Positions 1-7,094 of a stretch of DNA of 52,621 bases are shown in pieces (the stretch's first letter is position 1; each line of letters starts with the position of its first letter). The notes beneath the pieces are model-generated. The model was not told where the DNA came from, made no database searches, and was given only the letters and a program-made list of their open reading frames with translations. The stretch comes from a virus: IMG/VR virus record IMGVR_UViG_3300042453_003401, positions 1-52,621 of that record; one strand, given 5' to 3'. The translations under genes and the position numbers were made by a program.

Positions 1-2
1 CT

Positions 3-701
3 CAAATTTTTCTGAGCGACGCGGGGGATGAGCTTTCGCCGTTTCTCCAATATGCCACTGGCACTGTTAAAGCTTCGTTTCCTTCTGCAAATCACACGAT
101 CTACACCAAGGAAACACTGAGGAAATTCATTGCCGACAATTACGACCCTGACGTGCTGTGGGCTTATGACTGTCTGAAGCCCTATTCATACAAGGCTGAT
201 CTTGGACGCTTTTGCTTGCTGAACAAGCTTGGTGGATGGTATTTGGACATTGCCATCAGAGTGGTCAACCCCGTAGAAGTGGGGCCTCGCATCAAATGGT
301 TGGCATTTCGGGACATCCAACGTTTTAGCTTTACTTCCTGGGCATGCGCTACGACCGTGCTGTATTCCCAGCCCGACAATCCTGCGCTAACCACCGCCAT
401 CCAATTGATCGTGAACAATTGTCACGAATGTTTTTATGGCATCACTCCACTGTGCCCCACTGGTCCCACTCTGCTCGGCCAGGCTCTGGCAATGAATGGC
501 CCCAACTCTGATTTTGTCTATGGTGACTATTTAGAGCTGACGCCTACGCATGAGCAAAAGAACAGGGCTTTCGTCTTGCCCGATGGAACTATTATGGCTT
601 GGTCCAAGCCTTCTGGTGGTGGTGATCTTGCTGGTGTTGGCGCTAAAGGCGTAAACAATTACAACGAACTTTGGGCCAAGCGAGATGTCTATGCAAGCTG
701 A
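3..701 (+). CDS. Glycosyltransferase, DXD sugar-binding (OCH1-like) type, 5' partial
   Basis: The frame is open from base 3, so the gene starts upstream of the window. The visible protein begins QIFLSDAG, which resembles the IHQIW entry motif of the Gly_transf_sug (DXD) family. It continues with YKADLGRFCLLNKLGGWYLD, matching the family's ADxxRxxxLxxxGGxYxD core. This family transfers sugars from nucleotide-sugar donors. Here the motif reads YLDIAIR, so the second Asp of DXD seems to be missing, which may alter metal or donor binding. It overlaps the next glycosyltransferase-like gene by 17 bases. In a virion operon it might glycosylate capsid or tail proteins, or change the host surface; that is inference. 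The fold call is fairly secure, the substrate is unknown. Confidence 0.7.
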   Translation, partial: QIFLSDAGDELSPFLQYATGTVKASFPSANHTIYTKETLRKFIADNYDPDVLWAYDCLKPYSYKADLGRFCLLNKLGGWYLDIAIRVVNPVEVGPRIKWLAFRDIQRFSFTSWACATTVLYSQPDNPALTTAIQLIVNNCHECFYGITPLCPTGPTLLGQALAMNGPNSDFVYGDYLELTPTHEQKNRAFVLPDGTIMAWSKPSGGGDLAGVGAKGVNNYNELWAKRDVYAS

Positions 702-1410
702 AAATTGGCACATCTATGTAATGTGTCATGGTGACAATGAGCCGCGCTATTCATCCTCCGCTTCTCTCCATCGCATGAAATTAGGAGCAGAAAGTCTTCC
801 TCTAGAAGAGATGCTGCAACTTTTTCATGCGGGCTGGCACTTGGACAATGTGGGCGGCCATAATATCTCCACTTACAACAAGTGGTGGTCGGAACTGACT
901 GGCATTCATTGGCTCGTCAACAATGCCACGGAAGAATTTATTGGCAATGCTCAGTACAGGCGACAATGGGCAGACGAAGGGCTGGGGCCGTCATCTCCTT
1001 CGGCGCTGTACATTCCCGAGCCGGAGCGCTTTGGCTGCTCCATCGCCAAGCAATATCGCGAGGGGCATGTTGGCATGGACGGCATTGAACAGGCGTTGTT
1101 GGCGGCAGATCGAGGGCAGATGCCCATCACTAGAGAGGAGCTGGAGCTTGCCTTTAATCAAAATATTTTTTTCGGTCACATCATGGCCAGAGGCGCCCAT
1201 GTAAATTATTGCGAAATCATGCAAACGTTGCTTGATTGCATGTGGCCCATTTGGGACAACTGCCAAGAAAAGATTAAACAAATTGAGGGTTACAACTGCC
1301 GTTATATTTCATTCTTGGCAGAGCGCGTCATGACAGCGTTGGTTTTACATCGTGACAAAGTGTGGCCAGGCATTAGCATTGAAACAGCGCCAATCAATTT
1401 CTTCCCGTAA
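685..1410 (+). CDS. DUF4422-like glycosyltransferase
   Basis: A 241-residue protein. The block NKWWSELTGIHWLVNN followed by FIGNAQYRRQW resembles the DUF4422 signature (N..FCELTalYWiWkN...vGlcHYRRyF), a domain found in capsular and cell-surface glycosyltransferases. The usual H of HYRRY is Q here. It starts at ATG 685 inside the end of the preceding glycosyltransferase gene, so the two are probably translationally coupled and may act on the same glycan. The C-terminal third has no motif I recognise. No signal peptide or membrane segment is seen, so it should act in the cytoplasm. The family call is moderate; acceptor and donor are unknown. Confidence 0.6.
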   Translation: MSMQAENWHIYVMCHGDNEPRYSSSASLHRMKLGAESLPLEEMLQLFHAGWHLDNVGGHNISTYNKWWSELTGIHWLVNNATEEFIGNAQYRRQWADEGLGPSSPSALYIPEPERFGCSIAKQYREGHVGMDGIEQALLAADRGQMPITREELELAFNQNIFFGHIMARGAHVNYCEIMQTLLDCMWPIWDNCQEKIKQIEGYNCRYISFLAERVMTALVLHRDKVWPGISIETAPINFFP

Positions 1411-1422
1411 GATGGCCGCAAT

Positions 1423-1938
1423 TTACCATTCACTTAATTCTTTTCGCTGATGGTCTGCATTGCTTAAAACCTCTAAATTTTCCAAGGCATTATTCAAATG
1501 ATTGCCGTCTTTGTGGTGAACGTGCTCCCAGGATTCCAATTGTCGCCCAAGATGCTGTTCCATAATCCATCTGTGCTCGCGGACTTGCTTGCCATCTACA
1601 AGAATAGTTTTATATTTTTTGGCGGTAGATCCTTGAGCTTTTAGCGCTTTTGACCTTCTCATGATTGGTGAACTTGCCCGCGCTTTTTGGCCAATCTCGG
1701 GCTTGTCCAAAGCAGAGCATCTGCGAGAGCAATATTTGGCCGACTTACTTCTGTAAGACGGAACGTAAAAATTTTCCTTGCAATACAAGCATTGACAAGT
1801 GGCTCCTTGCCTAGGTCTTGGAGTGATCTTTCCTAGCGCTCGCAAGTGGTATGTCTGGCAACTGCGAGAGCAGTATACATTTGAGGTCCTTCTGGGATTG
1901 AAAATGTTGCTACAGTTAAGGCAATTACGAGGATCCAT
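1423..1938 (-). CDS. HNH endonuclease with two zinc-binding treble-clef modules
   Basis: ATG at 1938 gives 171 residues. The frame stays open further upstream but that part is low-complexity and overlaps the next gene, so I reject it. Two Cys-rich modules come first: CLNCSNIF...YCSRSC and CQCLYCKENF...YCSRRC. They are followed by an HNH core, EHRWIMEQHLGR...WEHVHHKDGNHLNNALENLEVL, with the ExVHHxDGxxxNNxxxNL pattern of phage HNH homing nucleases. It lies on the strand opposite to the virion operon, as expected of a free-standing homing endonuclease. The zinc modules probably help DNA recognition. The target site is unknown; it may be a lineage of this phage that lacks the gene. Confidence 0.85.
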   Translation of the reverse strand: MDPRNCLNCSNIFNPRRTSNVYCSRSCQTYHLRALGKITPRPRQGATCQCLYCKENFYVPSYRSKSAKYCSRRCSALDKPEIGQKARASSPIMRRSKALKAQGSTAKKYKTILVDGKQVREHRWIMEQHLGRQLESWEHVHHKDGNHLNNALENLEVLSNADHQRKELSEW

Positions 1939-1980
1939 TGCGCAAGTAGTGGCTCCTGTCACTATAGCACTGTCTGAGTC

Positions 1981-2262
1981 ATGACACCCAAGACTAAAAA
2001 GGCCAAGCAGGTCAAAATCGCTCGCGTCATGAAAGAGTTCAAGGCAGGAACTCTCAAAAGCAGTAGCGGTGAAAAGATCACAGATTATCGACGCGCTGTT
2101 GCCATTGCTCTTAGCGAAGCTGGTATGAGCATGAAAAAGAAGGACGCTAGCGAAGAATACATGCGTGCCTTTATTCGTCAAGTGCTTGAAGAAGAAGAAG
2201 CAATGGAAGAAGAGGAGGAAATGGATGACTCTTGCGAAAAAAGCGCTAAGGGGCGACGCTGA
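1981..2262 (+). CDS. DUF6496-like small phage protein
   Basis: A 93-residue protein with the pattern KIARVMKEFKAGTLKSSSGEKITDYRRAVAIALSEAG. This matches the widespread small phage/bacterial family with a VMxEFKxGxLxSGSxKKVxxRxQAIAIALSEAG core (DUF6496 as I remember it). The C-terminus is very acidic (EEEEAMEEEEEMDD). Its function is unknown; the position just before head genes suggests a head-related or packaging-related role. The last 38 bases overlap the next gene in another frame, and the acidic GAA/GAG run also supplies that gene's ribosome binding site. Confidence 0.65.
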   Translation: MTPKTKKAKQVKIARVMKEFKAGTLKSSSGEKITDYRRAVAIALSEAGMSMKKKDASEEYMRAFIRQVLEEEEAMEEEEEMDDSCEKSAKGRR

Positions 2263-2596
2263 ATCGTTTGCCCCTCCATCGCCTGTTCGTTCAGCAGCGC
2301 GTCGCGGCTTGGAGCTGCGCAAGAAGCATGGCAAAGGCGGCCTGGCCACTCAGGAAGCCGGCAAGCAAGGCATTGGTAGTGGCGTTGCTAGAGCGACAAG
2401 CTTGGCCAATGGGGAGAAGGTGAGCTACGAAACGATTAAGCGCATGGCAGCGTTCTTTTCAAGGCATGAAAAGAATAAAGCCGGAGGAGAAGGTGATGCT
2501 GGATTTCACGCATGGCTCTTATGGGGAGGTGACGCTGGTAGGGCGTGGGCCAATCGGATTATTAAGATGGTGGAAAGCCGCAAGGAACAATCGTGA
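2225..2596 (+). CDS. Conserved phage protein with ARRGLELRKKHGKGG motif
   Basis: I chose ATG 2225 because AGGAGG at 2213-2218 lies 6 bases upstream; an earlier start only adds Lys-rich sequence read from the overlapping gene. The 123-residue product has VRSAARRGLELRKKHGKGG, then VSYETIKRMAAFFSRHE and AWLLWGGDAGRAWA. That order is known from a domain near the head genes of many phages, sometimes fused to portal or protease proteins. I know no established biochemical role; a DNA-binding or head-assembly role is guesswork. It is probably coupled to the next gene through the GTGA overlap at 2593-2596. Confidence 0.65.
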   Translation: MTLAKKALRGDAESFAPPSPVRSAARRGLELRKKHGKGGLATQEAGKQGIGSGVARATSLANGEKVSYETIKRMAAFFSRHEKNKAGGEGDAGFHAWLLWGGDAGRAWANRIIKMVESRKEQS

Positions 2597-2904
2597 GCGA
2601 ATACGTCCGCGTCATTGAAGAAGAAGAAGACGGCATTGGCATCATGAAGGCTCTGTGCATTCTTTCCGCGCATGAGCATCGTGACACTTCCAACTGGCGG
2701 CTAGTCGAAGAGCAGCACTTCAAGAATGGGCGTCTTGATGAAACCCACATCTTTGTGCGCAATGCCTATGACAAGCCCCATGAATATTTTGAACCAGTCA
2801 AAATGCTGGTCTTTGAAGCTGAGGCTATTGCAAAAAGTTATGTGATGACGGGCATTGAGCAGCAAATCGAAGGGCTTCAGGACGACGATGACGACGAAGA
2901 TTGA
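2593..2904 (+). CDS. Hypothetical acidic protein
   Basis: A 103-residue protein starting at GTG 2593, whose codon overlaps the stop of the preceding gene (GTGA), a typical coupling arrangement. No family is recognised. It is rich in Glu near the N-terminus (VIEEEEDGIG) and ends in an Asp run (DDDDDED). That tail is antisense to the Ser run at the end of the convergent XRE gene, so the two genes share 28 bases. It may be a head-region accessory protein; no function can be assigned. Confidence 0.6.
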   Translation: MSEYVRVIEEEEDGIGIMKALCILSAHEHRDTSNWRLVEEQHFKNGRLDETHIFVRNAYDKPHEYFEPVKMLVFEAEAIAKSYVMTGIEQQIEGLQDDDDDED

Positions 2905-3179
2905 GCCGCGTTGACAACAAAATTTGGCATGCCCAATAGCCAAAGCACTGACAGCCCATAAAGCCCGCTAAGAGTGGCAATTTGCACTGCGGAGGGTTCG
3001 CTTTCTCCGCGTTCCATGCGGCAATAAGTGGCAGCACCAATGTGCAGTTCGCGAGCCACGTCCCTTTGCGACAAGCCGCTATTGAGACGAGCGTCCTTCA
3101 TTCGCCGTGCCACGACCAACTTGCGTTGCCAGTGCGGCATGCGTAGCGCATTGACAGAACTGTTGAGAAAATGACGCAC
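2877..3179 (-). CDS. XRE/Cro-CI family transcriptional regulator
   Basis: A 100-residue protein from GTG 3179; ATG codons further in (MPHWQRK, MKDARLN) are possible starts. Residues about 28-65, MKDARLNSGLSQRDVARELH followed by IGAATYCRMERGESEP, form a clear HTH_3 helix-turn-helix with the SQRDVA and YxRxERGES recognition pattern. It stands alone against the virion operon, and its 5' side faces the prohead protease gene across an AT-rich 61-base gap that could hold its operator. It could control the late operon or act as a superinfection or lysogeny-like regulator. No integrase is visible, so temperate life is not supported. The Ser-rich tail is the antisense of the neighbour's Asp run. Confidence 0.8.
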   Translation of the reverse strand: MRHFLNSSVNALRMPHWQRKLVVARRMKDARLNSGLSQRDVARELHIGAATYCRMERGESEPSAVQIATLSGLYGLSVLWLLGMPNFVVNAAQSSSSSSS

Positions 3180-3240
3180 CGTGTTTCACCTGTGGAACAA
3201 GAAGCATAGTTTACTACATTTATTTCGTTATTTTTAATAT
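3180..3240. promoter_or_regulatory. AT-rich divergent gap between XRE gene and protease gene
   Basis: This 61-base gap separates the divergent XRE and prohead protease starts. It is distinctly AT-rich (for example TTATTTCGTTATTTTTAATA) compared with its surroundings and contains a short TAGT/ACTA inverted pair near 3208-3217. No strong -35/-10 pair is obvious in either direction. I infer an operator or promoter region from position and composition only. Confidence 0.35.
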
Positions 3241-4434
3241 ATGAGCGAAACTTCTTTCCGCTACGATGTCGCGCCCATTGAAAAGTATGAAGTGACCCCC
3301 GAGGGTTATCTTCGTGCTTGGGCCACTATCGCTCGCACTGGAGTGCAGATGTACTCCGATGCAGACGGCAGTGTTAGGCGCGAATATCGTCCCAAAGAAG
3401 AAGTGGCGTCTCCTGAAAGCCTCGCTTCATTTGCGGGCAAGGCCATCACGCTTGAGCATCCTCCAATCCTCCTTGATAGCGCCAATACAAAGGACTATCA
3501 AATTGGCTTTTCGGGCACTGAAGTGGTTTACGACGACGGATTTGTCCGTGCAGTCATGACAATCACTGATAAAAATGCCATTGAAAAGATCATGAGGGGC
3601 GATGCCAAGGAAGTGAGTGCTGGCTATCGAGTGGAATACGATTCCACTCCTGGTGTGACGAGCGATGGCGAAAACTACGATGGCATTCAACGTGCTATTA
3701 GTGGAAATCACATTGCTGTGGTTCGTCGGGGCAGGGCTGGCCCACAAGTGAAGCTGCATCTGGATCGCCTAGATGCCGCTGACCCACAATTACTCCTTAC
3801 AAAAGAGGAACCATCTATGACTGCTAAGGTCAACTTCGATGGCGCCGAGTTTGAAGTGAGCGAGAGCGTTGCTCTGGCGATCACTAAAGAACGCGACGAC
3901 GCCCGCATGTCCTACGAGGACATGAAGAAGAAATACGATGAAATGATGTCCAACGCTTCCAAAATGAAGGAAGAGATGGATGCCATGAAGAAAGAGATGC
4001 AAGGCAAGTGCGACGCCGCCGAAGGTCGCGCTGATGCCCTCGAGCAAGAGCTGGAAGCCGCTAAGGCCGACCTGACTGTTGCTGGTCAAGTGAATATTGA
4101 TTCGCTTGTTGAAGAGCGCGTTGCCCTCATTGACAAAGCTCGCACCAATCTGGATAGTGAGTTTGATTTTGCCGGCAAGAGCGCCCGTGAGATCATGGAA
4201 GCCTCGATTAAAGCTGTTCGTGGCGACGCTGATCTGTCGGAGCGTTCCGACGATTACGTTCAAGCAATGTTCGACACGCTGGCTGAAGCTGCTCCTCGCA
4301 GTGACTCTGCCTCGACCGACGAACTGCGCAAAGCTGTGGCATCCATTGCCACCCCTGTTTCTGCTCCTGCGTCCTACATGGACAATCTGCAGAACGCTTG
4401 GAAAACCCCCCTCTCCGTTACTAAGGAGCGCTGA
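3241..4434 (+). CDS. DUF2213-type prohead protease with fused scaffold domain
   Basis: A 397-residue protein. Residues 1 to about 185 carry the DUF2213 pattern: ATIARTGVQMY, EYRPKEEVASPESLASFAGK, ITLEHPP, and the signature GNHIAVVRRGRAGPQVKL. Such proteins are taken to be maturation proteases of DUF2184-capsid phages. Residues about 205-290 are a charged coiled coil typical of scaffolds. The fusion means the protease can enter the prohead by sharing its scaffold part. An internal in-frame start (3817) probably makes free scaffold, listed separately. It is followed 2 bases later by the cement gene. Confidence 0.8.
   Translation: MSETSFRYDVAPIEKYEVTPEGYLRAWATIARTGVQMYSDADGSVRREYRPKEEVASPESLASFAGKAITLEHPPILLDSANTKDYQIGFSGTEVVYDDGFVRAVMTITDKNAIEKIMRGDAKEVSAGYRVEYDSTPGVTSDGENYDGIQRAISGNHIAVVRRGRAGPQVKLHLDRLDAADPQLLLTKEEPSMTAKVNFDGAEFEVSESVALAITKERDDARMSYEDMKKKYDEMMSNASKMKEEMDAMKKEMQGKCDAAEGRADALEQELEAAKADLTVAGQVNIDSLVEERVALIDKARTNLDSEFDFAGKSAREIMEASIKAVRGDADLSERSDDYVQAMFDTLAEAAPRSDSASTDELRKAVASIATPVSAPASYMDNLQNAWKTPLSVTKER
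3817..4434 (+). CDS. Nested in-frame scaffold protein (internal start of the protease gene)
   Basis: Inside the protease gene, ATG 3817 is in frame and is preceded by AGAGGAA at 3804-3810 with a 6-base spacer, a good ribosome binding site. It would yield 205 residues: MTAKVNFDGAEFEVSESVAL, then a long coiled coil (DMKKKYDEMMSNASKMKEEM), then a helical C-terminus. The start falls exactly between the protease and scaffold domains, as in lambda C/Nu3 and other phages where one gene makes both proteins. This is an inference from the site and the domain boundary. The alternative is that the Shine-Dalgarno is chance and only the fusion is made. Confidence 0.6.
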   Translation: MTAKVNFDGAEFEVSESVALAITKERDDARMSYEDMKKKYDEMMSNASKMKEEMDAMKKEMQGKCDAAEGRADALEQELEAAKADLTVAGQVNIDSLVEERVALIDKARTNLDSEFDFAGKSAREIMEASIKAVRGDADLSERSDDYVQAMFDTLAEAAPRSDSASTDELRKAVASIATPVSAPASYMDNLQNAWKTPLSVTKER

Positions 4435-4436
4435 TT

Positions 4437-4997
4437 ATGGCCGTCGTTTTTTCTTCGGTGAGTTCCGGGACGGCAGGTGGCGTGCAGCAAAGCTATGCGC
4501 TTGAGCTGACCGCACTGCTGGAAGGTCAACTTTCCGACATCCGTGACAACACTATTGGCACCTACATCAACGAAACCAACGCCGTCCTGGCCTTCGGTAA
4601 TGTTGTGGTGTACAACTCTGGCGGCACTGTCGCCAACTCCGCTAAGACCATTGGCGGCACTGGCGAAACCGTCGTGGGCGTGAACGTGCTCACCTACGTT
4701 GACGAAACTGCTGAAGATTCCAACAGCCGCCCCGGCGTGAAGGACGAGCAAGTGCTCAACGTGGCCAACGAAGGCGCCGTTGCCCTGTATGTTCATGGCA
4801 CTTGCACTCCGGCGACTGCCGTGCGCGTCATCCACACTGCTACTGGCGTCAAGTATGCCGGTCAGCTCACTGGCGATGCCATTGCCGGCAAGAGCGCGAT
4901 TCTGTCGAATGCCCGTTATCTCACCTCCGTCACCGGCTCTGGCCTGGCGATCGTTGAGCTGAACGGTCCTTCGTTCACCCTCACCGCTGACACCTGA
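4437..4997 (+). CDS. Head decoration / structural cement protein
   Basis: A 186-residue protein between the scaffold and the major capsid gene, the usual place for a capsid-stabilising cement (gp24-like or DUF2190-like) protein. It is beta-rich and Gly/Thr-rich, with NETNAVLAFGNVVVYNSGGT and ANEGAVALYVHGTCTPATAVR. Those segments resemble the cement pattern in which a small barrel handles batch-added trimers or monomers on the shell. Codon choice is visibly biased to C-ending codons, like the capsid gene, suggesting high expression. No catalytic motif. The role is inferred from position and composition. Confidence 0.6.
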   Translation: MAVVFSSVSSGTAGGVQQSYALELTALLEGQLSDIRDNTIGTYINETNAVLAFGNVVVYNSGGTVANSAKTIGGTGETVVGVNVLTYVDETAEDSNSRPGVKDEQVLNVANEGAVALYVHGTCTPATAVRVIHTATGVKYAGQLTGDAIAGKSAILSNARYLTSVTGSGLAIVELNGPSFTLTADT

Positions 4998-5011
4998 TAG
5001 GAGGCCCTCCA

Positions 5012-5917
5012 ATGTCTGATTTCCGTATGGATGAAGCGGGTCTGTTTCTCGAGCGTCAGCTTGAGTACATCCGCCCTCAAGTTTTTGAAGTCGCTTATGC
5101 CGACATCAAATACCCCACCATTCTGCCTGTTACCAGCGAAGCTGGTCCTGGCGCTCAAACCTTCACCTATCGCGTGATGGACGCGACTGGCGAATTCAAG
5201 CTCATCGCTGACGCTGCTGACGATCTGCCCCGCGCAGACATCAGCCAAGTCGAGAAGAGCATCAACATTCGCTCGTTTGGTGGTTCTTTCGGCTACACGG
5301 TTCAAGAGCTGCGGGCCGCTCAAATGGCCAACATCGCTCTCGAGCAGCGTCGTGCCACTGCCGTTCGTCGTGCTTACGAAGAGAAGGTGGAAGACGTGGC
5401 CATGTTTGGCGAATCGTCCGTGGGCCTGCAAGGCTTCTTCAATAACGCCACTGTTGACGTTGTTGCTGCTGACAAGTGGTTCACCGATAGCGGCACCACT
5501 GCCCAAGAAATGCTGGACCTGCTGAACTATGGCGTTACTGCCATCATCAACGGTTCCAACATGAAGGAGCAGCCCGATACCATCCTCATGGCTTGGGAAG
5601 ATTACAACACCATCTCCACTCGTCGCAATTCCGATTCTTCGGACGTGACCGTGATGGAATACTTCCTGCGCACCAACCCCTACATCCGCAATATCGAGCC
5701 CATCAACCAGCTCGACGCGGACAAGAGCACCCTGTCGAAGAACCGCATGGTGTTCTACAAGCGCGATCCGCAGAAAGTGCAACTGCACATTCCGCAGCCG
5801 CTTGAGCTGTTTCCGCCTCAGCAGCGTGGTCTGGAATTCATCGTTCCGGCCCATGCTCGCGTGGGTGGCGTGGCCCTCTACTATCCCAAGAGCGTCCTGT
5901 ACTTGCAGGCTCCCTGA
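5012..5917 (+). CDS. Major capsid protein, DUF2184 family (HK97 fold)
   Basis: A 301-residue protein starting at ATG 5012 after a strong AGGAGG. Features of the DUF2184 capsid family are visible: LFLERQLEYIRPQVFEVAYA near the start, then PVTSEAGPGAQTFTYRVMDATGEFKLI, ADDLPRADI, and GYTVQELRAAQMANIALEQRR. Near the end are PQPLELFPPQQRGLEFIVPA and RVGGVALYYPKSVLYL. It assembles the icosahedral shell with the help of the upstream scaffold. Strong codon bias fits a very abundant protein. It lacks an obvious N-terminal delta domain, consistent with the separate scaffold. Confidence 0.88.
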   Translation: MSDFRMDEAGLFLERQLEYIRPQVFEVAYADIKYPTILPVTSEAGPGAQTFTYRVMDATGEFKLIADAADDLPRADISQVEKSINIRSFGGSFGYTVQELRAAQMANIALEQRRATAVRRAYEEKVEDVAMFGESSVGLQGFFNNATVDVVAADKWFTDSGTTAQEMLDLLNYGVTAIINGSNMKEQPDTILMAWEDYNTISTRRNSDSSDVTVMEYFLRTNPYIRNIEPINQLDADKSTLSKNRMVFYKRDPQKVQLHIPQPLELFPPQQRGLEFIVPAHARVGGVALYYPKSVLYLQAP

Positions 5918-5930
5918 GGATAGGTAAGTG

Positions 5931-5975
5931 ATGGGCGTTAAGCTAATGAACAGTTCTTTTGAACACAAATGTTGA
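5931..5975 (+). CDS. Possible 14-codon leader cistron
   Basis: A short frame encoding MGVKLMNSSFEHKC starts at ATG 5931, 5 bases after GAGGATAGG. Its stop overlaps the start of the next gene (ATG 5969 lies inside the last codons). The next gene has no Shine-Dalgarno of its own, so ribosomes may reach it by terminating on this mini-cistron. This is an inference from spacing and overlap; the peptide itself need not have a function. Confidence 0.35.
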   Translation: MGVKLMNSSFEHKC

Positions 5976-6355
5976 TTGCTTATCGCCCTGAACTTGAAAA
6001 TCCGCCGCGTGAGGGAGGGTTTGGCATTATCACTGACGCTGGCATGATTCAGCTCAGTCCTGGCGTTAACACTGATGTTCCTGAAACTAAGTGGGATATT
6101 GCCCGCAAAAATGGCACCGTCAAGCGGCTTATGGCCCTTGGAGCCATTGAGGAAGTGAAGGAACAGGCTACGGTCCAGGAGATTCCCACGAGCATCGACA
6201 CTCTCATCCAACTGCCACTTAACGAAGCGTTCCGTCTGCTTGAAATCATGCATGACGAGGATCAGCTTCTGCAATGGAAAGGGAAAGAGGGTCGCGTGAG
6301 AATCAGAAATGCCATCAATAAGCGTCTGGAAAACATTAAGGCGGGGAAGGTCTGA
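5969..6355 (+). CDS. Hypothetical head-region protein
   Basis: A 128-residue protein. In-frame stop TGA at 5960 fixes the start at or after ATG 5969. I recognise no family. An N-terminal half with PELENPPREGGFGIITDAGM and a PGVNTDVPETKWDIARKNG stretch is followed by a helical C-terminus (FRLLEIMHDEDQLLQWKGKE). The position between the capsid gene and a DUF4054 connector suggests a head-surface, head fibre or connector-associated role. It lacks a ribosome binding site and may depend on the mini-cistron at 5931-5975. Confidence 0.6.
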   Translation: MLIAYRPELENPPREGGFGIITDAGMIQLSPGVNTDVPETKWDIARKNGTVKRLMALGAIEEVKEQATVQEIPTSIDTLIQLPLNEAFRLLEIMHDEDQLLQWKGKEGRVRIRNAINKRLENIKAGKV

Positions 6356-6357
6356 TC

Positions 6358-6672
6358 ATGGCCGTCACCTACGCTACTTTTCTAGATCGCTTCCCTGAGT
6401 TCACTCCCCACCCATCGGGAATTGTGAACGGAGCCCTTGACGAAGCTGCAGCGGATGCCACCAGCGATGTGTTTGGCACTCAAACTGACAGAGCCGTCAA
6501 GCATCTCGCAGCTCACATTATTGCCATTCAACTTGCACAAATGGGCATTCAAATTGGTGCCACAGAAGGCAAAGTGTATGGCAATGGGCTCGAAGCCACG
6601 CAATATGGCCAAGAGTTCAAACGCATGCTTGATACCGTCGCCGGATCTACCACAGTTGGTTTCGTCGTATGA
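6358..6672 (+). CDS. DUF4054-like head-tail connector (adaptor)
   Basis: A 104-residue protein. YATFLDRFPEFTPHPSGIVNGALDEA, then AVKHLAAHIIAIQLAQ and QYGQEFKRMLD, match the small all-helical DUF4054 head completion family. Its N-terminal FkxRFPEF and Tyr-Gly-xxF/Y-xRL C-terminal pattern are recognisable. These proteins add to the portal after packaging and form the first connector ring. It overlaps the following gene by four bases (ATGA). Confidence 0.75.
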   Translation: MAVTYATFLDRFPEFTPHPSGIVNGALDEAAADATSDVFGTQTDRAVKHLAAHIIAIQLAQMGIQIGATEGKVYGNGLEATQYGQEFKRMLDTVAGSTTVGFVV

Positions 6673-7058
6673 GCAATGTCCTGTCGCCACTTGCTAATGC
6701 CACTTTGGTTTGGCAGGTGGCGTCTGGATACGTCACCGACTCAGGCACTGGCAATTACATCGCCATGGCCACTGGCATCACTTACTACGCTTCTCTTAAG
6801 CAAAAGAACAATCCTCGATTTGACTATTTGCTTGGGGCCGATGCCACTGCAGTGTATATGGAGGGCAAGCTAACCGGCCCCCTCACACTTTCTGGAATTA
6901 CACCTGGAAGCTCCGCTGCAGCAACGATCAATGGTAGAGAAGGGCGGTTTGAGCTGTTGCCGAACGAACAAATTGCTGAGCACTATTGGCAATTTCTTGG
7001 CGCACCAATCAGAGGCATTTTTAGACTGGTTGGCAAAGGAAGCGTGCAGAACGTCTGA
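6669..7058 (+). CDS. Probable head closure / stopper protein
   Basis: A 129-residue protein overlapping the adaptor gene by ATGA at 6669. Mostly beta in character, with YVTDSGTGNYIAMATGITYYASLKQ and EGKLTGPLTLSGITPGSSAAATI followed by a short FELLPNEQIAEHYWQFLG. Head closure proteins of this phage type are small beta-barrels directly following the DUF4054 adaptor, and this fits by size and order. No strong sequence signature is visible, so the call rests mainly on synteny. Confidence 0.5.
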   Translation: MSNVLSPLANATLVWQVASGYVTDSGTGNYIAMATGITYYASLKQKNNPRFDYLLGADATAVYMEGKLTGPLTLSGITPGSSAAATINGREGRFELLPNEQIAEHYWQFLGAPIRGIFRLVGKGSVQNV

Positions 7059-7094
7059 CGCTTAACCATCTTCTTTCCCATTGAGGATTTTCTC

